A stretch of 64,000 bases of DNA from Symsagittifera roscoffensis (Eukaryota; Xenacoelomorpha; Acoela; Convolutidae), in the NCBI RefSeq assembly GCF_963678635.1, contig NC_087063.1, forward strand, positions 2,204,073-2,268,072. The letters run 5' to 3'. A model generated the notes under the pieces. That model had not been told where the DNA came from. It ran no database searches and saw only the letters and a list, made by a program, of their open reading frames with translations. Positions 1 through 12,600 of the stretch are shown piece after piece. A program made the translations under genes and the position numbers. How positions within the stretch are numbered: the stretch's first letter is position 1; each line of letters begins with the position of its first letter.

Positions 1-2590
1 AATGGGCGCAGTTTCTTCAGATTTGGAGGAAATTGTATGGAATAAATTGCAATTGTTTGATCTCTTAAAGGGACCATTTCGAACTCCAATATCTTAAAAC
101 CGAGACATTCTAGCTCCTTTTTGAAGTATGTACCTTTAATTCTTCTTGTCATCGACCTAAACTATCTCTCGATGATCTTCAAAACATCCATCGGAAGAAA
201 CTTAAATGTCCATTATATATAAAAGTGAAAGGTTGAGTCTATCTACCTTTGAAACCGATGGTTGAGTCTATCACCCTTTGAAAGTCAATTTGCAATTCGC
301 CTAGTCCGTGAAAACAAGTTGAAAAACTGGAAACTGGAAAGAACCGTTCTTACTTCCGCACACGATGAAAAAACTGCAATGTTTGCCCGCAAAACTTTCC
401 AAATTCAGTTGACTGTGTGCGTTTTTAAGATCTAATTTTGCAAAACAAACTTCTCCGAGGAGTTTTTGAAGAAAGGGATGCTACGTTATCTACCAGTTGG
501 TGAATATCTGCTATCTGATATTTATTCTTACGAATTTGTTTGATTTCAATTTTCGAGTCTAATTCTAGCTTTATTGACTTTTCTTTCTTGCAAGTGAGTA
601 CTATTAGGCCGATAAGTCTATCTTCGTCGCAGATAAACTCTTGATTTACTGCTGGGGGTAGATGTAAAAAAGCCTTCATTTGTATCGATTTGAAAGGGTC
701 AATAAAATGAGTAACGTTCATTTTTTTTTCCCATTCAATTGATTTTTTCGATTTATTTCCGATTCTACATTCCAAGTCTTATTTTCCAATTATATTTTCC
801 GGTTCTATTGGGGTGTTCTTGAAGTAAGGAAAAGATGTCTGTGCAAATTCTATCCCAACAAGGGGAAATATATTCTTTCTCAGTATGTTGTCGTTTTTCT
901 GGCTGTCAGTAATGAAGAACACCGTTCTATCCTACGACCATCAGTTAGATCTAGTTGGTATTATCACTCAAATAATAATCTTTGTTGTCCGTTAAACCGC
1001 AGTAGATATCCTTGGTCGATTGGGTCGACTGGTCGACTGGGTTGATTTTAAGATAGAAGTCACCAAAGTTAAGCTTTTGTAGCACATTCTTCCTTAGCAT
1101 GCTCAGCTGTCTAGTTGAAACCATTTGGATTTTAAGATGAACCAAAACCTTCATTCCCAAACCAACTTTCAATAGTTTTTTTGACATCTCTCCTTATTCA
1201 TCAAAAATTGTCGCCGGATTGAGTACAGAATAGTCGTCGGAGTCACTTTGTCTTGCCTTTGACTATGCGTTTATTACGCTGTAAGGTTACTTACATGGTA
1301 CAGGGTTATTCACAACAGGCTGATCCAATGGATACATGGCAAACTCATGGTTAATGACGATGTTTACAATTTTTTGCTGGATTCAAAGATCCTTGTTATA
1401 TGCCTTTTGAAATTATACGAGGTACAGACAGCGTTTTTTGTAAGGCTTACAGCGAAGTGTCCCTTCACAAATTTACTGCCACTTTTCAAGTAAGGGTTCT
1501 CTCAATCTATAGCGAGCGTTGGCTCTCGTTCATTGAAATTCCTGTATTCATTTATTGAACAATAATGTACAAATTGTGACGATTCAAGAGCAATTCTTTT
1601 GTCATTTATTGGAATATCGTTTAGAAGTTTGTGAGGCTTTCGGGTTTCGGTGAAGAGCTATCGTTTTTTTTTCATGGTTCTTCATGTTATTGATAAAACT
1701 CTCGAGAATCCATTCTTACTCTCCGCTGGAAAAGTCACCTTTTTTTAGCCATTTCAGGTAATGCGCCCCAGAATTATTCCAGCTTTTCTCTCTCTCTCTA
1801 TCTCTATCTCTCTTGCGTCTGTTAAGTGGATTGGGGCATTCGAATGTCACATTCGGTTTTCTGATATATACTTGATTTGAAACGTCACAGAGTTCAGCGA
1901 TGCTTATCCAAAATATTCTGATTTTTGAAAACTTTAGAGCAAAAACACGTTTACTTTTGCGAGCTAGCGCTAGAAACATTATTAGGCGGCTTCTTCCATG
2001 CGCATTTTGTTGAATGTCTTGGTTTCTAGTTTGAGTCTGAAGTGCTTTAATTCGAATGGAAGAATCATTTTTCTTCCGAGTTCCTTGCTAATCATTCAGT
2101 TTTAGCCGTGATTGACTCGTTTTGTTGCTCCTCTTCTAATTTTAAGGTTTCATCTTTCAAAAAAATCAACGGAGTCAATAATCTCTCTTTGTATCCATTT
2201 TATTCATTCTAAAAGCATCTGCTTAACTGCAGTCTGCAGTTCAAAATTTTTCGGCAGGAGAAAATAAGTCAATTTCTCAAGATATGTTTTATTCGACTAA
2301 ATTGGCAAAACACTCGAGATCGTGGTGTAATCTTCAAATTCTACATCAACCGCAATCGCAATATTCTTTTCTAGAAAAAACCATGACTTGTAAACAACGA
2401 TGAGCTTTTGATGTTGAAGTTTGGCGATCAGTTTCTTAATCGAAGAAAGTTTTACCTCACACAAAGAAAGATTTCTATACTTCTGAAAACAATGTTCTCT
2501 GGTGTTTTAAAGAAACTGATCCCCTGAGCTGAGTTTTTCAAACACTTGTTTCATCTGTGAGTTATTTTGTGATGCTGTATGTGTTTAAAA
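1..2590. other. Unassigned, decayed sequence
   Basis: Fewer A/T homopolymers than most of the window. Several minus-strand frames of 78-116 codons lie in series (425-775, 951-1187, 1716-1979) but match nothing I know and are broken by stops. It could be an old mobile element on the minus strand. Confidence 0.3.
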
Positions 2591-2649
2591 GTTGGCATAT
2601 TTTTGCAGGCTGGTTAAGTTGTGCTATTCACCTTTTTTCTATGATCACT

Positions 2650-3210
2650 TAGCGTACCCGCACTGGAGTTCCATGGATAATAATCGATTATATTGTCATT
2701 TTATAGTCAGTCTCTATAAAATTAGAAAAGAAATGGATTACAATCCATCAAAAATGGGTTATAATCCTAGTATTTTGTATATCAACATAACTTATTTATA
2801 ATCGATTGTAACCCATTAAAAATGGATTATACTCATAAGATTTTTAATCATTTCAATCCATTGTAAAAGATTATAATCGATTATGATGTATTTTTTGAGC
2901 ATAAATTAAGAATTTGGCAAAAAAATTTTCAAAGTTATCTTATTTCCTGTTTCGTGCAGTTGCTACGTATTACGTTTCTTAAATGTTTACTTATCACAAG
3001 ATTTTATTTATTTAAGTTTTCTCTACTTTTTCTATACTACGTGAATTCCATCGCCTCTTTGAACAACCCCCTTCCGCAAATTAACCCCCCCCCCCCCCCC
3101 AGTTTACTCCTCGTCAGTTTACCACCGCCCCCTCCCCCATCCAGTTTTCCCCTCGTAAGTTTAACCCCCCATTTGCGTTGAACCAACCCCTCAAAAACCT
3201 TAAAAGGGTA
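2650..3210. repeat. AT-palindrome element with C-rich core, copy 1
   Basis: AT-rich part (2,665-2,890) with repeated ATAATCGATTATA and ATGGATTATA words in both orientations, followed by a C-rich block (3,065-3,170) with a run of about 15 C. Same design as the copies near 38.5 and 43.9 kb, here with the complementary strand of the core and no clear second AT end. Confidence 0.5.
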
Positions 3211-4036
3211 ATTAGAACTTTCATGGTTTCGTTCCGATACGAGCAGTATTTTTCTTATCCGAAAACGTTCCAATAGCTAAACTATCTTAAATTGAAGCTT
3301 GTCCGTATCTTATAGACTAGTTGTTAAATCGAGTTGACTATGCGAACGCGACTTCGTTTTTAATGGATGACTCCCAATTGTTTTTTTTTGTTGTTTTCGC
3401 TTACTCATGTGTATATTTACAAGTTATCGCAATTGAATATCTTGTCCTGTAAAAAAAGTACGCATGACAGACGCAGAAGATCAAAAAAGATTTTTTTTCA
3501 TATACTTGTAAACTTGAAGTGAAAAAACTGCAAAAAGTCAAAAAAAACTGTAAATGGGAAATTTATTCGGCATAACTTTTCTTGATATATTTTACCTCTC
3601 CCTCTGTCCACTGGTCCTCTAGTCCTCTGGCCCCCCAGTTGACAGTGGAGTCACTGACGTGATTGGATGGGAGCGTGGGGGGCATCACGAGCACTGGCTT
3701 GAACTTCTGTCGACTCTGAGCCCTCGCCTCCCACCAGTCCTGAAATTAACATCCAGGGTTGACAAAAAAAGCAGATGCAGTTGCTGCCTCTTTTCCAACC
3801 CCCTTATTCCCACCCCTGCCGTACTTTTGAAATTAAATTTGAGCAATTTTTTTCAATTTAGTCAATTTTGAACATTTTAGACAATTGTGATTTTAATTGG
3901 GATTAGCCATAATAACACATAAAAACAAATAAAAAATTTGAAATGTTGAGTTGATAAATTAAAAAGAACACAATTTCTATATTATCTTTCATGTATTTCT
4001 TGCATTTAAAAACTTGCGTCAACACTCTATGCACCA

Positions 4037-4452
4037 ACGGATTTTGGGGGTAGGGGAGTTCGGACGCCTCGTTTTTCAAGGATTCGACCCCCTGTTGACC
4101 CAAAGGATCCCATTTGTAATAATTTGACAGACGGACCCTGAAATTTTTATAAAGGCGCCTTCGGCGCTAATATGTACTAATTTCGAAAGGGAAACGCGCA
4201 CCAAAAAACGCAATTGGCCTGTTTTTTCAATTATTTGCCTACGGCGCAGATTGTTTGGTCAGAACAAGGTCTTTACTGTTTTGGGTGAACTAAGAAAATT
4301 AATTTAGTCCGACTAAATTATTTTTCCCACTTCACCCAAAGCAGTAAAAATACCCTGTTTTGGCCAAATGTTTTGAGCGCTCAGAAAATGACTTTGGTCG
4401 ACCTAAATACATTTTTTGAAATTCCCCCATCCCTCGAGAAACATCGCCCCTG
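4037..4452 (-). mobile_element. CAGGGGCGG family (hAT-MITE-like), left arm of palindrome
   Basis: Minus copy of a roughly 420-bp non-coding family. It ends with CGCCCCTG and contains the family landmarks: GGCGCC near the middle, GGTCGACC-type motif, and CTCGAGAAA near the terminus. Confidence 0.65.
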
Positions 4453-4784
4453 AAATTAGAGATTTTTTATTTAGAAGCAAGTAACTGCTATACCTAATGA
4501 GGTAGATCATCTATAGGTGAAATGCTAGTAATAGAGTAAGGGGCAGATCTAAAGTTCTCATGAGGGGGAGCGGACTTTCAAAAAAAATCCAAAATTTTGT
4601 CGATTTCTTTTAAGTTGAGTCAACCTATAAAAAATCGACAGTCTTTGAAATTTTTTGAAAATCCGCTCCCCCCTCGTGAAAATTTTAGATCAGCCGCTTA
4701 CTTCATTACTAGTATTTCACCTATAGATGATCTACATCATTAGGTATAGCAGTTACATGCTTCTAAACAAATTAATTTTGATTT

Positions 4785-4976
4785 CAGGGGCGGATCTAGA
4801 TGTTTCTCGAGGGATGAGGGAAACTAAAAAAAATTGTACTCTTTTTAGTTCGACCAAATTAATTTTCCTAGCTCTCCCAGGACATTCTTACAACGATATT
4901 TTGACAAAAAAAAATGTGCCACAGGAAAACTTTTGAAGAGCAGTTTTTGAGCACTTTTTGGGAAAACTTAGGTTCT
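4785..4976 (+). mobile_element. CAGGGGCGG family, truncated right arm
   Basis: Starts CAGGGGCGGATCTAGATG, then the TTCTCGAGGG and GCACTTTTTGGGAAAA landmarks, and stops before the family's G-rich end. Confidence 0.6.
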
Positions 4977-5226
4977 CTTAGTAATCATAATGGTTTAGTG
5001 AAAAACCTTCTTGAGAATACAAAACGAATTGTCAATAAGAGTCTGAAGTATTTGTAAAGCCTCATTTTAGCAAGCATAACATATATAAATCAAGTTGTTT
5101 ATTTTGATGCGTGCGGTAATTGCAGGAATAACCTCGGTGTGATAGGAGTTAAGATAAGAAGTTCATATAGCAACAACTTTGGTGTTAAGTCATAAAATAT
5201 TTTGGTGTTTAATTGTATGGTACTAA

Positions 5227-6202
5227 CACGGGTTGACGTCCTCAAAGGAAATTGCTTATCATACAATTTCATATATGGCGACTAGGGAAAAAATGCTTGT
5301 CACACAATTTTATACAAAATTTAAAAACTGTATTAAGAGTTCTTAGAGAAATACTTCTGATCTATTTCCATCTTTTGAATCATTCTGCTCAAAAAAAAAT
5401 GATTTTAAATTCGGTCAAAAAAACGTGAATCATAATATTTTTGTGTATGAAAATTGTATGACAAGCACTTGGCTATAGAAAAAACAAAATCTTCAAAAAG
5501 AGTTTAACGATGTTTCTGGATGAATTTACATAAGTTTTTAAAAAATTTTTACTGAAAGAATGCCTTTTGACTCTCCAAAACATGATTTTAATGCTTATCA
5601 TATAATTTCCATATATGAAAATTGTATGATATGCATTTTTTATATGCAAAACTCAAATTTGAGGTAAAAAAATTTTCAATCCGTTTTTTGGTTGCAAACG
5701 TGCTTTTGTGCTCAAATATAAATTTTTGCAAAAAAAAAATTTTTGCATGCAAAATTTGATTTTTTGTGTTTAAATTGTAGTCCAGGATGAGTTTTTCACC
5801 CAAAAGATAAAAACAAAGTTATAAAAAAACAGGCCTTTTTTCTCAACTACCAAAATTTTCAAACCAAAAGTTATCTAACTATATACAATAAGTTGTGGTT
5901 GTGTTTTTAGATATATATTTCCATGTGAAAATATAAAAACTAACAAAGGTGGCAAAAATCACCAAATGCAGCGTATCTGCGTGGTAACTGCCAGTTACAC
6001 TCTGGGTTTTTTGAGATAAAAAGTCCAGGATTAGCGTTTCGGATGAAACACAAGTTTTCAAAACAAACATTTTTTGGTATTTTCGTTTATGGAAAAAACT
6101 CTCATCATACAATTTCATAGTATGGAAAAAATGCTTATCATGCTATTTTCATAGTTTTTTTGGTCTATGAAATAGTATGTTAAGCATTTTTGTCTTCCCG
6201 GG
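5227..6202. mobile_element. Possible TIR element with repeated ATACAATTTC words
   Basis: Starts CACGGGTTGAC like the element at 31,775. The interior repeats GCTTATCATACAATTTCATA-type words in both orientations. The right end (GTCTTCCCGGG) matches the left only weakly. No coding potential. Confidence 0.4.
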
Positions 6203-6617
6203 AAATTGTAGGACACTTTTTTGTCAGAATTTCAACACAAAAAAAAAATGTTTTGATATTGAAGAGTAGCAAAACGGTTTTAATTTTTTAGCATTATATG
6301 AGTTCATTTTTTAAATGTTAAATGGTTTCAATTGAATAAATAATAATTGATTCTAATTTTTTATTACTCTATGGTTTCACTTTTTCTTACACAAATCAGT
6401 GGTAAGTGATTAAAAGTATTTGTTTAACCTTAGTGGGAACAGTCATCCAGGTGTGGCCGACGTCAGAAGATGCCATGTATGTCCTCTGGCTCCTCCCGAT
6501 GGCGAACAGCTGGAAGTCAGGACTGGCCAAGTAGCCAATCACGCCTGCCATTATCTTGCTCAACACTACACACATACAATAGACCAAATCAACATCCTCA
6601 CCCCTGAAGTCTTTAGT

Positions 6618-7026
6618 ATCAGGCGCGAGGGGGGCGGATTTCAAAAAAAAATTTGAAAATTATGACGACCTTTTTTTAGGTCGACCAAATTGATTTTTCG
6701 AGCTCTCCCAAACGACTATAAAGACTCTAGTTTGACAGAAATTTTCTGTGCCGCAGGCCAATTTTGAAAAAAGGCAAAAAAAGAGACGTTTTTAGGCACT
6801 TTTTGGAAAATGTTGACCAAAAAATTGCGTTTTTTCGGCGCCCCCCCCCCCCCTCAAAATGAGTATAGATTGGCGCCAAAAGCGCCTTTAGAAAAATTTT
6901 AAGGTCAGTCAACCAAAAATGGATATCTCAAAATAGTGCAAAGGGGGGACCCTTTGGGTCGGCAGGGGGTCAAATCCCTCAGGAGGAAGGCGTCCAACCC
7001 CCCCCCCCCCCCCCAATCCGCTTCTG
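6618..7026 (+). mobile_element. CAGGGGCGG family copy with poly-C runs
   Basis: Left end degraded; contains the GGTCGACCAAATTGATTTT and GTATAGATTGGCGCC landmarks and two C runs (about 6,841 and 7,000). Right end AATCCGCTTCTG. Confidence 0.65.
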
Positions 7027-9444
7027 TTTGGTATAACAAGTGTTAGTTTGCATTAAATTGCTACAACTATTAATTGTTTTCAGGTTTTGGGTGCTGGTGG
7101 TAAAAAAATTTTCTCTAGCTAAGTATGATTGGGGACTTTTTATGGCTAGAAATAGTCTAAGTTTGGCGAAGTTCTGATTAGAAATTAGATGAGAAACAGA
7201 ACAATTTGAAAAATCTCTGCTTTATTAGAAAAAACTTGAATGAGAAACTCTGGCCCAGAACTTAGATTTGAAACTTGGAGTGTTCTAGCCAGAAATATTT
7301 TTTTTCTTTTCGGTACGGGCAGTTCACGTAATTTCCGTTTTTGTTTCCGGGTTGAGGTTTGCGATATATGTTTTTACCGACTCGACCCAAGCTCATTTTG
7401 TTTTGCCCATCTACACCAAAACTTAAATTATTACAACTAAGTTCTACCGAGAAAAATGTTCAACCAAGCTCAACGAAAAAGTGTTTTCGTACAGCATGAT
7501 AGTCAACCAAATTTGACCGATAAAACACACAAGTAATCACCTTATTTTGTTCAAAGTAAAATTATAATTTTTGCCTTTCGCGTAATAATTTTTGTCAATG
7601 TTTGATCAGATCAAAAGCATAACTGTTTCTGGAATGGGCAGTGCGTTGCAGAGACCATATCTTTAAAGAAAAATCGCTCAATTAAACTTGGGTTTTTGTT
7701 TTAAAATTGCAACAAAAAAGGTTCACTAGCAAGTAATTTTTTTAAAAAAACTCATAAAAATTACTAGTTTCTCAAGTTTCTCAGATCCCTGCATCTCAAA
7801 TTTTTGAAGGGAATCGCTTGAAACTTATGGTTTGCGACAACCAACTCTCCTTCGGTGGCTTTTGGAAAACGCAGCATTCTTAATGGATTTTTTTAAAATG
7901 AGTCGAAAGTTTTCGCTCAAACTTTTAACCAAAAACGTCTTTTCCTAAAACTTTTCCATAACTTTTACATTGAGATCGACTTTAGGTTCCGACTTTGACA
8001 TCGAATATAGAGCCTTCTCGACTAAGGATTTTTAAATTCAACTCTGACATGTGTTCGACCCACCTCGATCAAAACACATCGCATAACTCGTCCCGGGTTT
8101 TTATTACATCTCGATTTTTATCGTTTTTATTACTTATTAAGTCCGGTATTATCCGTGTGACCAACTTACCAGTCCACCGGAATGTCCCGTTGAAGGTTGT
8201 CATCCGAAGACACTCCATCACGCTCTCCCTGAATCACCAAAGGTGTGTCAAGTTATGACTCGGTTAGACTTTTTGGTTAAAACCAAACCCCAAAAATTTG
8301 GATACTTCTAATTGACTTATCCAGGAAAGAAAGGACCAAGACACAAGCTGGTCATTTTTTCGGCAAGCATCTATTTGCCGTACTTAATCGACCAAAGACA
8401 TTTCAGCCGATCTAAAATTAAGATAATCTGGTCAAAAATATACAGACAATTCTGCCACAAAAACGATTCGGTAAAAATTTAATTTTGAGACAATTCAGCC
8501 CTGTTTCTAATTGAAACCGTTTAAGTTATCAGATTCGTATCGACGTCTTTAAAAAATTTGAAGTCTCACTTGTGAAGTAGATTTTTCTCACACACATAGA
8601 GCGCTCTTCGGTCGGAGTCTGCGATGAAGCCTCTTGAGTAAGACTCGGGCCTCACCGCAACATTCGAGTCCCCATCACACGCTCCTGAATACGACAAATA
8701 TTGTCACAGTTGTAAGAGCTGACAGCTGGCACAATTATACCTTGGCTGTGTACACACAAGCAAGGTAACGGTACTTCAAATATAAACCAGGTGCGTTCGA
8801 CTGATATGCCATACTAAAAAGATTTCATGCAGAATTTCAAGTTGGAATTTCAAATTCCGGAAACGAACATTTCAGTTTTGAGAAAAAAGGCGTGAAACGT
8901 TCCTTTTTTAGAGCGAAGAGAGAATAGACAAAAAAAGTTAGTGCAAAAATTGAGGAAAGATATAACTGTTATCGAAACTACAAAGTCACAGACAGATTAA
9001 GCCCAATTAAATTTTGTCACTAATAAGTCCTTCTCACCTCCAGGTAATTGGTAGAGAATTTTTCCGTTACGAGAAAGTTTGCTATAAATAAAAATAAAAT
9101 TTTTAAAAACATTTTCTATAGTGCAGTCGAGTGTTGGTCGAAAAACTTGCCAACGAATCCCTTTGTGGGCTAAAGTTAAGTTGTCTACAACTGTCTGCCT
9201 CGGCGAAAAAAAAACAAAAAAAAACTTACTTGTTTAAAGCTCAAATAAGAGTACCGACATTCGTTGGAGCCTTTTTTGCAACTTGTCCAGCAAACGATTT
9301 TTGATCCTACTAGAATATTTTTCTTTTTCATTTTTGACATAACTGTGTTATTTGTAATTATCTACAACGCAAAGAAAAAAGGAAGCAAAAATCCGACGGA
9401 CAAAAGAGTTCGGCCGCTACTATCCGAAATGAAGTCGAGAGATA
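7027..9444. other. No recognisable feature
   Basis: AT-rich sequence downstream of the gene's stop codon. Presumably holds the 3' UTR at its upper end, but no clear polyadenylation signal or repeat family was identified. Confidence 0.4.
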
Positions 9445-9663
9445 CTAACGCATGTAGTCCTCAGCCGGAGGAGCACCAACAGACCCCTTGCACCCCGACA
9501 GTTCGAACCGCCACGTGACCCCTCCCCCTTTGGGGTCTACTTGGGTGAATATGAACTGGAGCCACTTGAGTCGCTGCGGAACCCGAATGTCGAAGTAGCC
9601 GACAGAGTATGCGGCACTGGTGAATTTCGAATCTGTCGGCTTATAGGCATCTGCCAAGTTGAA
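9445..9663 (-). CDS. Exon 26: end of F5/8 type C domain and stop
   Basis: 72 codons plus TAG. Contains YFDIRVPQRLKWLQFIF and WRFELSGC, the standard C-terminal strand and closing Cys of discoidin domains, then 15 residues and the stop. The absence of a following transmembrane segment suggests secretion. Acceptor ctgttttag. No clear AATAAA was found close downstream. Confidence 0.82.
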   Translation of the reverse strand, partial: FNLADAYKPTDSKFTSAAYSVGYFDIRVPQRLKWLQFIFTQVDPKGGGVTWRFELSGCKGSVGAPPAEDYMR

Positions 9664-12600
9664 CTAAAACAGATACAGTATTCGATCTTAGTAAGAGTTG
9701 CTAGTTTCCATTAACATTATTACTTATTGTAGATAACTCGAAGCGAAATTTATTATGACGCTTTTAATTCTGCTGGAGCTCAATTAATTTTTTTTAATCA
9801 TTATTAGTAAACTTCGGAACGACATTGTCTAAATAATCATAATCCTAAACTTACAAAATAATAATGAGTTACCTCGGTTTGGCTATTATAACTGAGAGAG
9901 ATAAATTTCATCACTTCTAGAGAAAAAAGTTTGAGAAAAAATGATGGTCATTAAAATATTCAAATCATTTGATCATGATTAATTTCGGATTACTGATTTA
10001 TGAGCAACCAAGGCCAAAATGGAAGCTGTAATTGACATAAATCAGTTAAAAACTAAAATATAAAAAATCTTGCCTCCCGCCAGACATTGAGCTCCTCGTA
10101 ATCTGTCCAAATTTTCCCCTCCGCGTCATTACTGTACCTAGAAGAACAAAAAGCCTGAAAACAATTTGAAATATACCTATTTTAGTTTTTAAACCGATAT
10201 AGTGTTTATTTAAATATTTTTATATATAGATGTAATATATCATTAGAATCGGTAATATATCAAACCGATTTTAGTTTTTATTCATTATGAAGATTCGTTT
10301 TTTCTACCTTATTTTGAACGTGTGCACTGTTGTGTTGAGGTTGACATAAATGCGCGACAGTAGAATCTCCTCGACCAGCGCTACCTGCTCAAAACAAAAG
10401 CAACTCAAAAACAATAAAAAGTTCCTCCCATTTTTCAATGGTCGGAAGAACTATTTCGAAAAATGGAAAAAATAATCTTCATTTGAAATCATGTCCAGAA
10501 AATTTTTGTGTGTAAGAAAGAGTGGAGCGAGACTAAAAGCTGGCTTAAAGCAATCTGCCAAAAGCTTTATGCAATAAAAAAAATTACGAAAAGTCAATTT
10601 ATCTTAAGTGAACTGTTATGAAGAGTGACTCCTCCGAGAAAACACTGGGACATTTTTTGAAAAATTTTGGCTGTGAGAAAAGTTTGAATATCACTGAAAC
10701 TTATGAAAAATACTTTAAGTTTTTTTTGCGCATCAGAGTTTCTGCTTAAGGGTAACAACTATAGTCAAGAATCATGCTACCCGAGTTGACAAAAAAAAAT
10801 GGTCATGCTATATCAGACTTGTGAAACAAGAATTTAATACGTCCAGAAAACTATCATTTTTCCTTATGTATAATTTAAGTTTTTCGAGTTTCGGTCAACT
10901 TTTTCAGTGTTTAGTCCGAAGCTTACTAACCAAAAATCTTCTCACATGATAAAACCAACTGGTTGATTTTGATTGTCAAGAATCCCTCAGATAAATTGCG
11001 TTAACAGACTGACTGTTGAAACTACTCATAAAAATACCAAATACTTGTAACTTTTTACAAACGGCTAAAAAAACTTTTTTTTTGAAAAAAGAGGGCTTGT
11101 TGATTGCGGAATTTTTTTTTGAAACATTAGTTTTTTATCAATACTAAATAAAAAATAGGGTGCTGGCTGCATGCAAAACACACATTTCACATTTTTGTTT
11201 TTGTTTCTTTTGCGCAAAGAGACTCTGCCTGGACTACGTTATAGACAAAAAATTTCAAACTTTCCTGCAAAAAAATGACGACGTTTGTTTGGTTGTGTAA
11301 TGTTGAAAAGTGCAAGACTAAAAAATTTTCGCGACTGAAAATTTTACAAGGCTAAACTGTGTATTTTGTGAATTTTGAGCTGATTCCACAACAAGGACAC
11401 TCCCTTTGTTCTTTTTTGTTTTTTCTTTTTTTCTGATCCTTCCAGCAGAATTTTAACAGGTTCAACCACTTGTGTCTCCAATCCGGGAATTAACAGAAAC
11501 AAAATTGTGCATCTATTCAGTTCACAGTTTGGCCGCAACTAAGTTTTTATATTTTTGTTGATATAGAAGAAAAAGTTACATTTGAAATCATAAAGTTTTC
11601 ATAGTAAGAATGGGTACGCAAATTCAAATGACAAAAATCACAGTTTTAAAGTTGTTCAAACATTTTTCAAGAAGAAAAAAATAATGGAAGCAAAGGGTCA
11701 TTTTTTAAATTTTTTTCTGGTTTTTTCACGAAGTAAAGGGGAGAGAGAATTATTTTCGCAATGAATCAGCATAATTCTCGTCTTTCAGAGAAGATTAGAC
11801 AAAAATTGGGAAGCAAACCTCCCCAATACAGGTTTCTACGTTTTTTACTACTAAAGTTTTTTCAGCAAACGCTGTTCTGTTTTTGCAGTTTTTTTTATCT
11901 AATTCTGCCGTTTTTTACCTAAATATAGTTTAGAAAAACGATATTTCTTAACAGATATTGGCTTGAAGTGAAAAAACAACAAAAGCGAAGGATTGGTCGG
12001 AGCAATACAGTTAGCCGGTTTCTGAGCACTTATAAACGACAGAACGCTGCCACCACGACACTTTACAAGAAAAATAAATTTTAATAAAAAATTGGTTTCA
12101 TTTTTTTCCAAACGTATTTTTTTAATTGTGCAAGGCTGGCGCTTTTAAAGATTTAAACAATTTATAAGCAACCTAGGGTATAAATTTTACAAATTTTAGA
12201 AAACAAGACTTCTCGTTTGAAGGCAAATTACTGATTGTTTGGACTGTCTCATAAGAAATAAGAATTTTTAGTTTTTGTGGTTAAAAGTTCACCCTGCACG
12301 CAATATCAAGTACAGAGTGATATATCGTCAACAAGTAGAAAGATATCGCAATTCAATTGCGAAAGTTAACGCCAATTATTTAAGTTGCCGTAGTTCAATT
12401 TCTATTGTTTTTTTTTTCGGCGCCCACGCCACGCTTTCATAGAAAATTGGTAATAAATAAAATTTGGTATTGTAATTTCTTTCAACTTTTCAAAAAAAAA
12501 ATAGTAGCGGAGGAAGTATCATTTGACTTTTGAGCTCAGATCACCAACTTCATTTAAAAAAATTTTTGCGTCAGAAAGTGCATCAGAAATTGTTAGCTTA

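Larger units (their letters stand above)
4037..4976. repeat. Large inverted repeat centred near 4,618
   Basis: The arms of the inner palindrome (4,445-4,792) match over about 165 bases each side, including CTGCTATACCTAATGA and TAGATGATCTA-type words. They are flanked by oppositely oriented copies of the CAGGGGCGG family, so the whole structure is about 0.9 kb. Confidence 0.7.

Noticed and set aside
425-775. 116-codon minus-strand frame as a gene
   Set aside because: No recognisable domain or flanking splice sites; could be TE debris, so it is left inside the unassigned block.
6396-6656. Overlapping open frames on both strands
   Set aside because: No domain, no splice signals at the ends, and they run into a CAGGGGCGG repeat.
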